From: Ananas comosus
Lineage: Eukaryota > Streptophyta > Magnoliopsida > Poales > Bromeliaceae
Reading direction: 5' to 3'
DNA length: 64,000 bases
NCBI RefSeq assembly: GCF_001540865.1
Contig: NC_033627.1
Coordinates: forward strand, 4,803,581-4,867,580
The notes under the pieces: generated by a model
The model's database searches: none
The model's input: the letters and a program-made list of their open reading frames with translations, nothing else
What the model was told of the DNA's origin: nothing
Part shown: positions 1-9,696 of the stretch, piece by piece
Position numbering within the stretch: the stretch's first letter is position 1
Layout: the number at the start of each line of letters is the position of its first letter
Translations under genes and position numbers: made by a program

Positions 1-639
1 GAGGCCTATGCTAGTTCCATTGCACCATTACCCAGTTGTGATCAATGGGTAAAGATTGATATCGGTCATCGTGTATTACCTCCTATTTTAAATAGGCCAG
101 CTGGAAGACCTCAAAACAAGCGAATTAGAGCACAAGATGAGATGGCAATTAGGAAAAGGCATCGATGCAAAAGATGCAATAAGTTAGGCCATCGTGCAAA
201 AACATGCAAGAACCCTGTCGATGCGAATCAACAGCCTGCTGCAGGACCATCTCAAGCAGCGAATCAACAACCTGCTGCAGGATCATCTCAAGCAGCGAAT
301 CAACAACCTGCTGCAGGATCATCTCAAGCAGCGAATCGACAGCCTACAGGACCACCACAAGTAGGTAATGAGCACTCTAAAGCACCAATTCCAACAGGGA
401 ATCAGCAAGCAGGGAATACACACTCTGAACCACCATCTCAAGCAAGTATTAGCAATGGCACAAGGTACTATGCTGACCAACAATGTTCACTTTTAATTTT
501 TTTGTCTTTGCTATCATAGTAACTATATAAAAACTGCAGGCGTAGAGGGAAGAGGGTAGCATCGAGATCAAGACACTTGCAGTCGCAAGAAGAAAGTGCT
601 ATTTCAGAAATTGATGCACTTGGTTGTCTAGAAAATTAA
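1..639 (+). CDS. MULE transposase, C-terminal part (MuDR family), last two exons
   Basis: The frame is open from the first base, so the gene starts upstream of the window. The visible part is exon 1-464, a GT-AG intron 465-539 and exon 540-639 ending in TAA. The split codon (AG|G) keeps the frame. The protein shows the usual end of plant Mutator transposases: a GRPQNKRIRAQDE stretch, then the zinc knuckle CKRCNKLGHRAKTC (CX2CX4HX4C) at about residues 54-67. Next comes a Gln/Pro/Ala tail built on a 36-bp tandem repeat, and a basic Arg/Lys-rich last exon. The catalytic DDE domain and SWIM finger would lie upstream and cannot be judged. In the family this enzyme cuts and re-inserts the element from its terminal inverted repeats. 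The family call is firm; the splice model is inferred from consensus sites and frame. Whether the whole gene is intact is unknown. Confidence 0.82.
226..350 (+). repeat. 36-bp coding tandem repeat (Gln-Pro-Ala-rich)
   Basis: About three and a half copies of a 36-bp unit encode NQQPAAGSSQAA-like blocks in the tail of the transposase. The first three copies are almost identical at the DNA level, so the expansion is recent. The repeat stays in frame. Confidence 0.8.
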
Positions 640-1290
640 ATTAAGATTTGGTTTAGACAAACAGTTGATATAGTGAAAGCCTTATTTTGGTCGGTTTGAA
701 TGGATGTAGTGAAAGCCTTATTTTGGTATGTTTGAATGGATGTAGTGAAAGCCATATTTTGATATGTACTTACTTAAAATGGATAGCAGTTGGTTTGAAA
801 CTTGCTGCAATGTGTTGTTGATGCATTGAACCTTTGTCTTTGTATTGGTTTGAAACTTGAATAACAGTTGTTTTGGTTTGAATAGATATGTGTTGTGGAT
901 ACTATGTGTTGTGGATGTGATACCTTTGTCTTTGTTTTGGTTTGAAACTTGAATAACTGTGGATACTATGATTTGATTCGATAGCTGTGGATACAATGTT
1001 TTCAATAGATATGTGTTGTATTTGGTTTAATAGCAGTTGTTTTTTTTTTTGTTTGTATTGGTTTGAAACTTGATGCAATAGCTGTGGATACTATGTTTCC
1101 CAAATCTTTCATTACTCTGCAAAATGTAAGTAGAAATGAGCTGCAAGTGTTTTATCACTCACTATCTAATGCATTACAACAAGTACAAAAATTACTCTGC
1201 AAAATGTAAGTAGAAATAAAGCTGTTTTATCACATTACAACAAGTACAAGGATTACTGTTTTATCACTCACATTTTATTACATTGTCAAA
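640..1290. other. MULE internal spacer with short direct repeats
   Basis: No gene is seen. The stretch lies between two convergent MULE genes and holds degenerate direct repeats. A unit around 'tgaatggatgtagtgaaagc' recurs at about 697 and 733. A 'ggtttgaaacttga' unit recurs between about 790 and 1075. An 'actctgcaaaatgtaagtag' unit occurs near 1115 and 1194. It probably carries both 3' untranslated ends. Confidence 0.5.
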
Positions 1291-1696
1291 CTAAACAAGA
1301 AATTTACCAAAACTAAACATACAAGCAGCTTTAAGTAGAAATAAAGTTTTATTTTCTAACTTCTGAATACGATGCTCCATTGCTTCTTGAAATGCTTGTA
1401 CTTGGTATTTCAAGTCAACAGTATTGTGGTGTGCATCATCAATCCAACCAAAGTAATTACAGTGCTCATTACTCTGCAAAATATAAAACTAATTAGTAAA
1501 TGATTAAAATTTAAAGTTAGGGTTAAATACTGCAGATAATGCAAAAAAATTGTCTTACCCCCCAATTTGGACACCCATAGAACCGACGACCTCTAGTGTG
1601 CGGTTGCTTTGAAACCCAAATTCTATAAGTTTTAAAACAATCGCACTTCGGGATTTGGTTGCTCGAAGAAGAATCCGCTGATCTTTCACTCATCAT
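1291..1696 (-). CDS. small GRF-type zinc-finger protein inside the MULE
   Basis: Two exons on the minus strand: 1696-1559 (46 codons) and 1473-1291. They are joined by a phase-0 intron with GTAAG donor and TTTGCAG acceptor, giving about 106 residues. Exon 1 has CDCF at residues 18-21, RIWVSKQ and GRRFYGCPNWG at 36-46. Exon 2 continues with NEHCNYFGWIDD. Together these form the GRF zinc finger (CxC, GC, then a final C before a W). A Glu/Gln-rich helical stretch follows, then a hydrophobic end (TLFLLKAACMFSFGKFLV) that could anchor in a membrane. GRF fingers in other proteins bind nucleic acid. Small GRF-plus-coiled-coil proteins of this shape are common and uncharacterised in plant genomes. 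Its position tail-to-tail with the transposase, inside the same terminal repeat, suggests it is part of the element or captured by it. The domain is visible; the role is inferred. Confidence 0.75.
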
Positions 1697-1858
1697 AAAT
1701 ATATTAGAAGAGAAAAAAGATTGAAAAATAAAATTGTTGGGATTTAACAGATAAAAATGAGCGAAGAAGCAAAATAGTGTATCAATAAAGGAGAAAATAG
1801 CAAAAAAAGAGATGTATGAAATGTTGCAATGGAGTGATAAATTTATAGAGGAAGAATA

Positions 1859-2080
1859 TGACCGTTAGGGTCATTTTTAGGGACATTTTTGTACAACTTT
1901 ATTAATTTGGATTTTTGGAGGGATATAATTGTAAGGGCAAAATGGACATTTCACTTATAAAGAACAAAGATGACCGTTGGCATTTTTGCAAGGACATTTT
2001 TGCAAATGTTTATCAGTTAGGGCTTTTGGAGGGATATATTTGTGAGGGAAAAACTGTCATTTCACCCATTCACTGTTAAA
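1859..2080. repeat. tandem duplication of ~110 bp in the MULE subterminal region
   Basis: Two adjacent diverged copies, starting near 1859 and 1970, share 'gaccgtt', 'gggacattttt', 'ttggagggatat' and 'gtcatttcac'-type blocks in the same order. They lie just inside the terminal repeat of the MULE. Confidence 0.55.
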
Positions 2081-2089
2081 AAATAAACA

Positions 2090-2231
2090 GTTCACTAACG
2101 GATGTTAACTGCAGGAACATATCTGCATAACATTGCACTTTTGTAGGGACAACTTATGGAGTTTTCAATTTGCAGGGATATTTCTGCAATTCACTATGTT
2201 TGCAGGGACCTGTATGCAAATAACCCTTTAA
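2090..2231. repeat. right terminal inverted repeat region of the MULE
   Basis: Read inward on the minus strand this begins TTAAAGGGTTATTTGCATA and continues with CAGGTCCCTGCAAACATAG. Both ends of the short element at 22436-22840 show the same order of blocks, which identifies it as the terminus. The left end and TSD lie outside the window. Confidence 0.6.
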
Positions 2232-2260
2232 AAATGTCACTTCTAAAAGTGACTTTCAAT

Positions 2261-2457
2261 ATCAGTTGTTTGGACCGACCGTCCCTAGAGCAAGTGGCAA
2301 AGGGCTTGGTGGTTCGTACCCGAGATCCAAGTTCGAATCCTAGTTGATTCATATTTCCAGCTAAGTTTATTTCAAAATGAAATAAACGAAGCGGGTAGCG
2401 TGCTACCTATCTCTCTCTCTCTCTCTCCAAAAAAAAAAAAAAAAATCAGTTGTTTGG
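2261..2457 (+). mobile_element. tRNA-derived SINE, copy 1, with 13-bp TSD
   Basis: The body is 2274-2444. It has a tRNA-like head with an A box (TAGAGCAAGTGGC) and a B box (AGTTCGAATCCTAG), a non-tRNA middle with a short inverted pair TTTATTTC/GAAATAAA, a (CT)n run and a poly(A) tail. A 13-bp direct repeat ATCAGTTGTTTGG at 2261-2273 and 2445-2457 flanks it exactly. This is the signature of LINE-driven insertion of a Pol III transcript. It is not a working tRNA gene. Confidence 0.88.
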
Positions 2458-3169
2458 TTAACTGTACAGTAGAAAGGAAAACTGTGATCTTGAGATTACT
2501 ACAGTTTGGTTATACATAAGTCATAGTTTTAAATTCAATTTTATCACAATTTGAATTTAAAATGTTGATTTGGCTTTGAAATTATACTTAACTTTCAAAT
2601 TTGTAACTTAAATTCAAACTGTACAATTGAATTATAAATTTGAATTTAAAGTTGAAATAAAAAGTTTTAACTAAAATCAAACGTCAATTTGAATTTAGAT
2701 TTTAAATTTACATTTAAATTTAAATTAAAAATTAATTAGCTTAGATTTTAACATAAATTTGAACTTTAATTCAAATTTGGCCTTCAATTTAAATTTGAAT
2801 TTTCAATTAGATCTTAAAAGTACAAATTCAAACTTGAATTCATAATATGAATGGTTTGAATTTGAAGTTAGATTCAAAATTTATAATTTAAAATTCATAA
2901 AGTATAATTGAACTCATAGTTTGAAATGAAAGTTCAGGTTGAAACTCACACCTAAATTAAATTTTTTAATTTAAATTTAAATTCAAAATCGAAAGTTAAA
3001 AATTGAATTCAAATTCAAATCAACTAAGGTAACTAAATAAAATTTATAAATTAAATTCAAATTCATATTCAAACTTGAAAGTTAAAACTTGAATTCAAAT
3101 TCAAAGCAACAAACAATTTGAAGTTAAAAAGTTAGTTAAATGTGAATTTCTTAAATTTTAAATTTAAAT
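2458..3169. repeat. AT-rich degenerate AATTTAAA/TTCAAATT tract
   Basis: About 700 bp composed almost entirely of permutations of AATTTAAA and TTGAATT blocks, with no gene. Similar tracts lie at 9840-10100, 11160-11640 and 52000-52450. I see no exact unit length. Confidence 0.6.
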
Positions 3170-5048
3170 TTAATTGTCACGCCCCGGATGTCTCATTCCC
3201 CGGGCACGCCGACAAATCCGCCGTATACAAGGAATTTTTTCTGTATACAAAGTGACAGCTGTACCTGTAAATCAAACACTACTACGAATAATAGTAGAGA
3301 GCTGCTAGAGAAAACAGAAACTAAACAAACTGAGTTTCATATACATAGTCCAAATCCAAAATACAGAGCTACTCGCACTGGCGAGTTAAGTCCACTATGT
3401 ACATAAACTCAAAACAAAATATCTACCTGCAGTAGGGGCACCTCTAGCTCAGCACGTCGGGTAGGGCTCTAACTCGCGACGTCCTTGCCTTGATCCTGAT
3501 CCGCGGAAGGCGCAGCAGCCGAAACCTGTGGCTCTGCAAAACAGGGGTAACAACTGGGCGTGAGAACTACTGTAAAAACAAGTAGTCCTCAGTGGGTACC
3601 GCCCAAAACAACATCGGTCCACCCACTAAGTCTACAGAAGGGAGCAAGAATGGCCGAAAAAGCAGAAAGTAAACTCAACCGCTACAAATCACTACACTAT
3701 CATGCTCTACACTAACCAACTGTAGGAAATGTCAAATCTGACCCAATCCAATCGGGACTGTAAACATACCCGTCCCTGGGACTGTGAATACACCCGTCCC
3801 TGCCCAGTTGCGACTATCCAGCTACCTCCACACTAACAGGTCCGTGGAGAGCAAGTCCAACCGGCATGAGCGACATCAACGCGAAAGCACAAAGCCGTCT
3901 CCGGAGTGGCACTCGTGGGCGCTACCCAACCGAGTATGCAGCGTATCTCTGTCGAGCTCAATCAGGCTCTCGAAAGCCAAAGTCCAGTAACTAACTCAAC
4001 CTGGTCTAAGAACCAACAAGTAAAGTGTCCTCGGCACAATCTGACGTCAAAAAGGAGATACGGGCCCACCGTCAACTCCAACGGCACCCAACAGTCTGAA
4101 ACTGCTCAAACGATCCTGTAAAAATTCACTCGGCATACCAGCACGAGTATAAATGTATTCTAAACTATCTGGAGTACTCGTCTCGAGGATACTGCGACAG
4201 TATAATTTTATAACAGCTCCTAGAGCTAAATCAAGCAGTTTAAACAAGTGACAGGTCCAAATCGCAGGTTTTCTCCTAAATCAAAATTTCAAGTCCAACA
4301 TGTATAAACTACTCAAGTTAATACCACATGCTCCAAATTCAGATTTACAATCTACAAAATAATCCATGAATTCGAGCTAGAATAGATTATCCAAAACCGA
4401 AATCTATACATGTCGACGATTAGAACTTAGGAGTCAAAACCGATGTAACCCACCTCAAAATGCTAGCTCCTGGCAGCAAACGAAGCCTCAAACAAAAAAT
4501 GATCCTTGCTGGATCAACCGGAATCCTCCAAGTCCAGTGCTCGAGCTAACTCCAAGCTCTACGATCGACAATTCTCAATTCAGTCCAAAATTCACAGCAG
4601 CAGAGAAGAACAGGGTTTCGACCAAGCTAACCTTCACCAAAACCAGCAAGTAAGGACTTCGTGGATTCCTCTCGAAGTCTCGAATCCAACGAACCAAGTC
4701 CCATCGAAATCCGATGCTCCTACGCCGAGTACGAGCTGAAATACTAACTGTCGACGATGGGAATCAGCAAACAGCACCTAGCTCGAAATGTCAATACTTG
4801 AAGCAATGCAACGGAACACTCACCTCAAAGGCTAATCGGACAGCGACACGGCGTCGAGAACGGCGAAACGCACCCTCGCCAAGCTTCCTCGCAGCGCTAC
4901 GATCCCAACTGTATCCCCGAACGGCTTCGCGGCGCCATGTCGGTGTCGAATCCGAGCTCCAACCGAACTCCTCCACGGTCGAACCAAGCTAGAGAGGGAG
5001 AGGGGAAGAAGGAGCAGCAAGAGCACTCCTCTCAAGCTCTCTACGCCT

Positions 5049-5060
5049 GTATATATATAG
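5049..5060 (-). promoter_or_regulatory. TATA box of solo LTR 1
   Basis: CTATATATATAC on the minus strand lies about 75-180 bp downstream of the palindrome array in the sense direction. It would mark the U3/R transcription start region. Confidence 0.5.
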
Positions 5061-5129
5061 AAGTAGGTGGAATGGGGTGATACAAACGAGGCTTGGAATT
5101 ACCAAAAAGCCCCTCTACCTACCCCTTTG

Positions 5130-5232
5130 TACCGGTACACGGGCTCCTGTACCGGTACAAGAGCCAACCCGAGAGCAGCTAAACCAGTGCGCGCTGGTTG
5201 TACCGGTACAACCACGTTGGTTGTACCGGTAC
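5130..5232 (-). promoter_or_regulatory. four GTACCGGTAC palindromes in LTR U3
   Basis: Perfect copies at 5130-5139, 5150-5159, 5200-5209 and 5223-5232. The last two sit in larger inverted contexts (GGTTGTACCGGTACAACC). The same motif sits at the same relative place in other LTRs of the window, so it is a candidate binding site for a transcription factor or for a host repressor. Confidence 0.5.
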
Positions 5233-5485
5233 AACAAACAGAAAATTCTGCTGTTTTGCAGAATTCCTCGCGGTAAGCTGCCCTCACGTCGCACGGAATC
5301 CGTTTTGCGTCTATTTGACGCCAACGCGACTCAGACTTATCCCGGCACTCTCCAGAGCTGCCGACAAGCCTCCACCACAGAACCGTAGGGATCTCACATT
5401 AATTATGAACATAAAGTTGAATTTACAATTCAAATTGAAAATTACAACTAGAGTTTTTAGTTCAATTTCAAAATTAAATGAAAAA

Positions 5486-7214
5486 GGCAAATTTGCATTA
5501 AAAATTCATTAGTTTTCAGCTTTTGCAAAAATAGACCGTATTTTTGGATTTTGTAGATTCGGGACGAATTTTCAGAAAACTGATCAAAATGTTATTATTC
5601 CCTTTTCTCTCTCCTCTTTTTTTCTCTCGTACTTTTTTTTCTTTCTCTCCGAAATGGGCGGTGGAGGCGGAGGCGGCCCGCCTTGTCTCTGTTCTGCGCA
5701 CCTTTGCCCTCGCCCTTGCCCGCGCACCCTCCCTCCGCCTTCCTCGCATTCAATCCTACCACGGTCGCGCCTCGACCCTCTTTTTTTTTTTTCTCTCCAA
5801 CCCTCCCCTACTGCCTCCTCTGCTCTTTACAATAGTAAAGAGGGCAGCGTCACGTCTTCTTTCTTTCCTTTTTTTCTCTCATTTTTTTTTCTCTTCAAAC
5901 CCCCTCTACCGCCTCCGCGACCCTCCACGATGGTAACGAGGACGGCGCAGGCGCTGACGCCAGTGCTGGAGAAGGAAGACTTAGAGCAAGTGCAGGTGAG
6001 AGCGAAGTCGAGAAAAAAATATACAGAAAATAAATAAAAAAAAAAGAATAAAGAATAAAATATAAAGAAAATATTTTTTCTACAAGAAAAATAAAGAATT
6101 AGAGAGAAAAGAAGAAGATGGTGAATTTGCACTATTTCAAAAGAATGCTGTACTATTTTAGAAGAACGTTGCTTTATTTTTTAGAAAATTTATCCAGAGA
6201 TAAAATATATATTTTTGGATGAAAATTGTACTATTTGAATGAAAGTTGTATTCTTTGAATGAAAATTGTAGTATTTGGCCGAAAATTGCACTATTTGGCC
6301 AGAAAGAGGATGAGAATGAAAAAAAATAGTATATTTTTTGTTCAAATAGTACAATTTTCGTTCAAAAAGTACAACTTTCGTTCAAAGAGTGCAACTTACA
6401 TCTAAAAGAATATATTTTTTCTCTCAAAAAGTGTAAATTTTTTCTCAAACAGCGCATTGTTCTCCTAAAATCGTGTAACATTCTCCGGAAACAATGCAAC
6501 ATTTTCCTAAAACAGCCAAAATTCATCAATTTCTTCTTTTCTCTCTGGCTTTTCATTTTTCTTGTTAAAAAAAAAAAAAAACTAATTTTCTTCATATTTT
6601 ATTCTTTATTCTTTTTATTTTTTTATTTTCTGCATATCTTTTCTCGGCTCCGCTCTCACTCGCACTTGTTCCAAGTCCTCTTTCTCCTGCTCTAGCGTCG
6701 GTGCCTGCATCGGCGAAGGTGGAAGAAAAGAATACGGTGCTGTTTTCGTTACCGTCATGGAGGGTTACGAAGGCGGTAGAGAGGGGTTGAAGAAAAAAAA
6801 ACGAGAGAAAAAAAGAAGAGGAAAAGGACGTAATGCTGTCCTCTTTACTGTTGTAAAGAGCCGGGGAGGTGGTGGAGAAGGGTCGGAGAGAAAAAAAAGA
6901 AGAAGAAGAAGGGTCGAGGTGCAGTCTCGGCGAGGTCAAAGGTGAGGAAGGTGAAAAGAGGGTGCTAGGGCGATGGTGAGGGCGAGGGCGCGCAGGACAA
7001 AGGCGAGGTGGACAACCTCCGCCTCTGCCTCCGCTTCCACCGCCCCTCTTCGAAGAGAAAAAAAAAAGAATGATAGAAAAAAAGAGGAGAGAGAAAAAAA
7101 TAATAAGAGTATTTTGGTTAGTTTTTTGAAAATTTGGCGTGAATATGCAAAATCCAAAAAAAGGCCTATTTTTGCAAAAGCTCAAAACTAATAGATTTTT
7201 TATGCAAATTAGCC
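5486..7214. mobile_element. foldback element A (long inverted repeats, purine-rich arms)
   Basis: The ends are inverted copies: GGCAAATTTGCATTAAAAAT at the left, and GGCTAATTTGCATAAAAAAT read inward at the right. Each is followed by a TTAGTTTT(G/C)AGCTTTTGCAAAAATAG block. The whole 1.7 kb is roughly palindromic. Outer arms hold a GAGAGAAAAAAA/CTCTCTTTTT tract and a GC-rich block of CCGCCTC repeats. The centre, about 6120-6560, is a run of short degenerate repeats such as AAAATTGTACTATTTGAATG, which turns into its complement near 6310. Flanks AATGAAAAA and AATTGAAAA could be an imperfect 9-bp TSD, as for Mutator-like elements. No coding domain is seen; the Ser/Pro-rich frames are composition artefacts. 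Element B at 16819-18731 is a second copy. Confidence 0.65.
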
Positions 7215-7599
7215 AATTGAAAATCATGTAATTTACCCATTAAATATATTTAAATATAACTAGTATTATATCTATTATCTTATTTTATTTTTTTTTCTTT
7301 ACCTCTCTTTACTGTAATTGATTTTGCCCTAGGATTAGCCGAAGTCAATTACGCTATTTTCGATAACTCGAGTTTCGTCCGTATCTTTATTACGACGAAC
7401 CAAACAATAAAAATGGTCATTTACGGCTAAAAATGTGTGGTATCCCTGGAGTACAGCATCTGATGCTTGTCGACACGTCGGAAGAGTGTCGGGACAAGTC
7501 CAAGTCGCGTTGGCGCGAAATAGACGCAAAACGGACTCAGGGTGACGCGAGAGCAGGAAGTTAGCACTGGAACCTGTAAATCTCAGATTTCCAGCCTGT

Positions 7600-7716
7600 T
7601 ATACCAGTACAACACAGGGGTGTACCGGTACTCTATATATATTTCTGCTACAGACTACTCTCGGGTTTGCTATTTCTGCTGCATGTACCGGTACAACATT
7701 GATGTTGTACCGGTAC
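7600..7716 (+). promoter_or_regulatory. GTACCGGTAC palindromes in LTR U3
   Basis: Perfect copies at 7622-7631, 7685-7694 and 7707-7716, with a degenerate copy (ATACCAGTAC) at 7601-7610. The cluster ends about 70 bp before the TATA box at 7785. Confidence 0.5.
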
Positions 7717-7784
7717 ACCAGGGTAGGTGAGAGGGCATTTTGGTCTTTACTTGTCTCGTTTGTGTCATCCTTTTCCCCCACAGC

Positions 7785-7792
7785 CTATATAC
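7785..7792 (+). promoter_or_regulatory. TATA box of solo LTR 2
   Basis: CTATATAC follows a CCCCCACAGC stretch and precedes the probable R region. The same placement is seen in solo LTR 1. Confidence 0.5.
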
Positions 7793-9696
7793 GTGTAGGG
7801 AGGGTGTGAAGCAGGGTTTTTGGCTGGTCTTTCTCCTCCTCCTTCACAGTGAAGCTGGGTTTTATCTTGATCCCTTAAACTCTCCAATTTTATACTATTT
7901 CAACCTTTAGTTGCAGATTTTCAGCAGCGACCTTCGGAGTTTCAGTTCGTGTGCGACGTAAAAAGGTCGGATTGTGGTGAAACTTGGTTTGCTGGACTCT
8001 AGACTTCAAGAGGAATCCACGAAGTCCAATTTTGCAGATTTTGGTCGAGGTTAGCTTGGTCGATTCCATATTTTTCTTAGCTGCTAACAGCCTTGAGCTG
8101 AAAATGAAAATTTTGATTGGTTCTCGATGCTATCTTTGAAAGTCATGGGATTTTGGACCTGAGACACATACTCCATCATTATTCACTGGATTTGGAACTT
8201 GCCTCACCTGAATTGGAGATCTTTAAGTGAGTTTTGATGTTGTAATTGAGATAATTTAGCTTAAGTACTGAAATTGTAACAATTTGATGGAGTTTACTGA
8301 ATTTTGATGTTTAGATCTCAATTGTGGATCATTGCTGGCTAAGGGTGAGGTCGACTGAGATTTCCTGCTTGTTCGTGACCTCCTTGCTGCCAGGGATTAG
8401 CATTAAAGGTCGGTTAATCATCGGGTTCTACTCCTAAGGGTTGTTTCGTCGACATGTATGAATTTAGCAATTGTATATCTAGTTTGAGCTCGAATTCATT
8501 GAGTATCATGTTTAGTGAAATCTGAATTTGGAGCATGTGGTAGTAGTTAAATAAATTATACATGTTGGACATGAAAACTGAATTAGGAGAAAACCAGCGA
8601 TTTGAACCTATCATATGCTTAACTATCTGATTTAGTTCTAGGAGCCGTGATTTGATTGTATCACCGCAGTTTCAGAGCGGTGGATACCCATGGTAGTTTA
8701 GAATGCATTTATACTCGTGCTGAGATGCCGAGTGTATTTTTACTATAGTGTTCATACTGTTTCGGACTGTCGGGTGCCGTTGGGGGTTGACGGTGGACCC
8801 AGATTACTGATGTTGTATCAGATTGTGCCGAGGGCACTTGCGTTTTGGTCGTTAGACCAGTTCGACCTTATTTACTTGACTATAGCTTGTGATAGCCTGA
8901 TTGAGCTCAACAGAGATACGCTTCCATACTCGGTTGGGTAGCGCCCACGAGTGCCACTCCGGAGTCAGGCTTTGTGCGTCTGCGTTGGTGTCGATATGTC
9001 CTGATTGGACTTGCTATCCACGGACTGATTAGTGTGGAGGTAGCTTTAGCTTCGACAGGCGGGACGGGTGTGCTCACAGTCCCTAGGACGGGTATGGTTA
9101 CAGTCCCTAGTGAACTTGGGTCAGGATTGACATGTACTACAGATGACTCGTGTTAGAGCATGATAGTGTAGTGACATTTAGCTGTAGATTTATTCCAGCT
9201 TTTCCTACTATTTCTGCTTACTTCTGTAGACTTAGTGGGTGAACCGATGATTTTGAGGGCGGTACCCACTGAGGACTATTTCTTTTTGTAGTAGTTCTCA
9301 CGTTCAGTTGTTACCCCTGTTTTGCAGAGCCGTCGCCTTCGACTACTGCTGCTGCTGATTTGGATCATGGCAAGGGCATCGCGAGTTAGAGCCCTCCCAG
9401 ACGAGCCAGAGCTAGAGGAGCACCTACTGCAGGTAGTTGTATTTTGGTTTGATTTCATGTACATACAGATGCTTAACTTGCCAGTGCGAGTAGTTTTGTA
9501 CCTTGGATGTAATGTATGTATATGAAACTCGGTTATTAGTTATTTTAGTTTTTTCTAGCAGCTCTATACTATTGGCGATAGTGTGTATGTTACTGGTACT
9601 GTTCAGCTTCGCTTCGTATATAGAAAAAATTTCTTTGTATACGGCGGATTTGTCGACGTGCCTGGAAAAAAAAGTAATCCAGGGCGTGACAAAATG

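Larger units (their letters stand above)
3175..5398 (-). mobile_element. solo LTR (Ty3/gypsy-type), minus orientation
   Basis: A 2,224-bp block bounded by TG...CA. On the minus strand it starts TGTGAGATCCCT and ends GGGGCGTGACA. It is flanked by perfect 5-bp direct repeats TTAAT at 3170-3174 and 5399-5403. It has a TATA-like CTATATATATAC near 5049-5060 (minus) and four perfect GTACCGGTAC palindromes upstream of that. There is no adjoining primer-binding site or internal coding region, so it is a solo LTR left by LTR-LTR recombination. Its inner blocks (GTGAGAACTAC..., CAGTGGGT) recur in the LTR of the gypsy element at 40067-42246, which assigns it to a related lineage. All long reading frames in it are spurious. 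Confidence 0.85.
7436..9691 (+). mobile_element. solo LTR (Ty3/gypsy-type), plus orientation
   Basis: A 2,256-bp LTR starting TGTGGTATCCCTGG and ending AGGGCGTGACA. It is flanked by perfect 5-bp direct repeats AAATG at 7431-7435 and 9692-9696. It is homologous along its length to the LTR at 3175-5398 but inverted, and its TSD is different, so it is an independent insertion. TATA is near 7785. There is no primer-binding site after its end. Frames inside it are not genes. Confidence 0.85.

Noticed and set aside
2274..2350. A tRNA gene
   Set aside because: A and B boxes are present but no cloverleaf or acceptor stem; poly(A) tail and TSD make it a SINE. The same holds for 11804, 26305 and 48013.
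5544..7227. Ser/Pro/Phe-rich frames of up to 211 residues
   Set aside because: They arise from CT/GA-rich arms of foldback element A, overlap on both strands and have no domain or codon bias. The frames at 16839-18633 are the same case.
9276..9525. Arg/Ser/Leu-rich small frames in LTR sequence
   Set aside because: They lie in a solo LTR, contradict each other on both strands and are not conserved between LTR copies.
3175..9691. A single 6.5-kb transposon with 2.2-kb terminal inverted repeats
   Set aside because: Each arm has TG...CA ends and a separate perfect 5-bp TSD (TTAAT; AAATG), so they are two solo LTR insertions.
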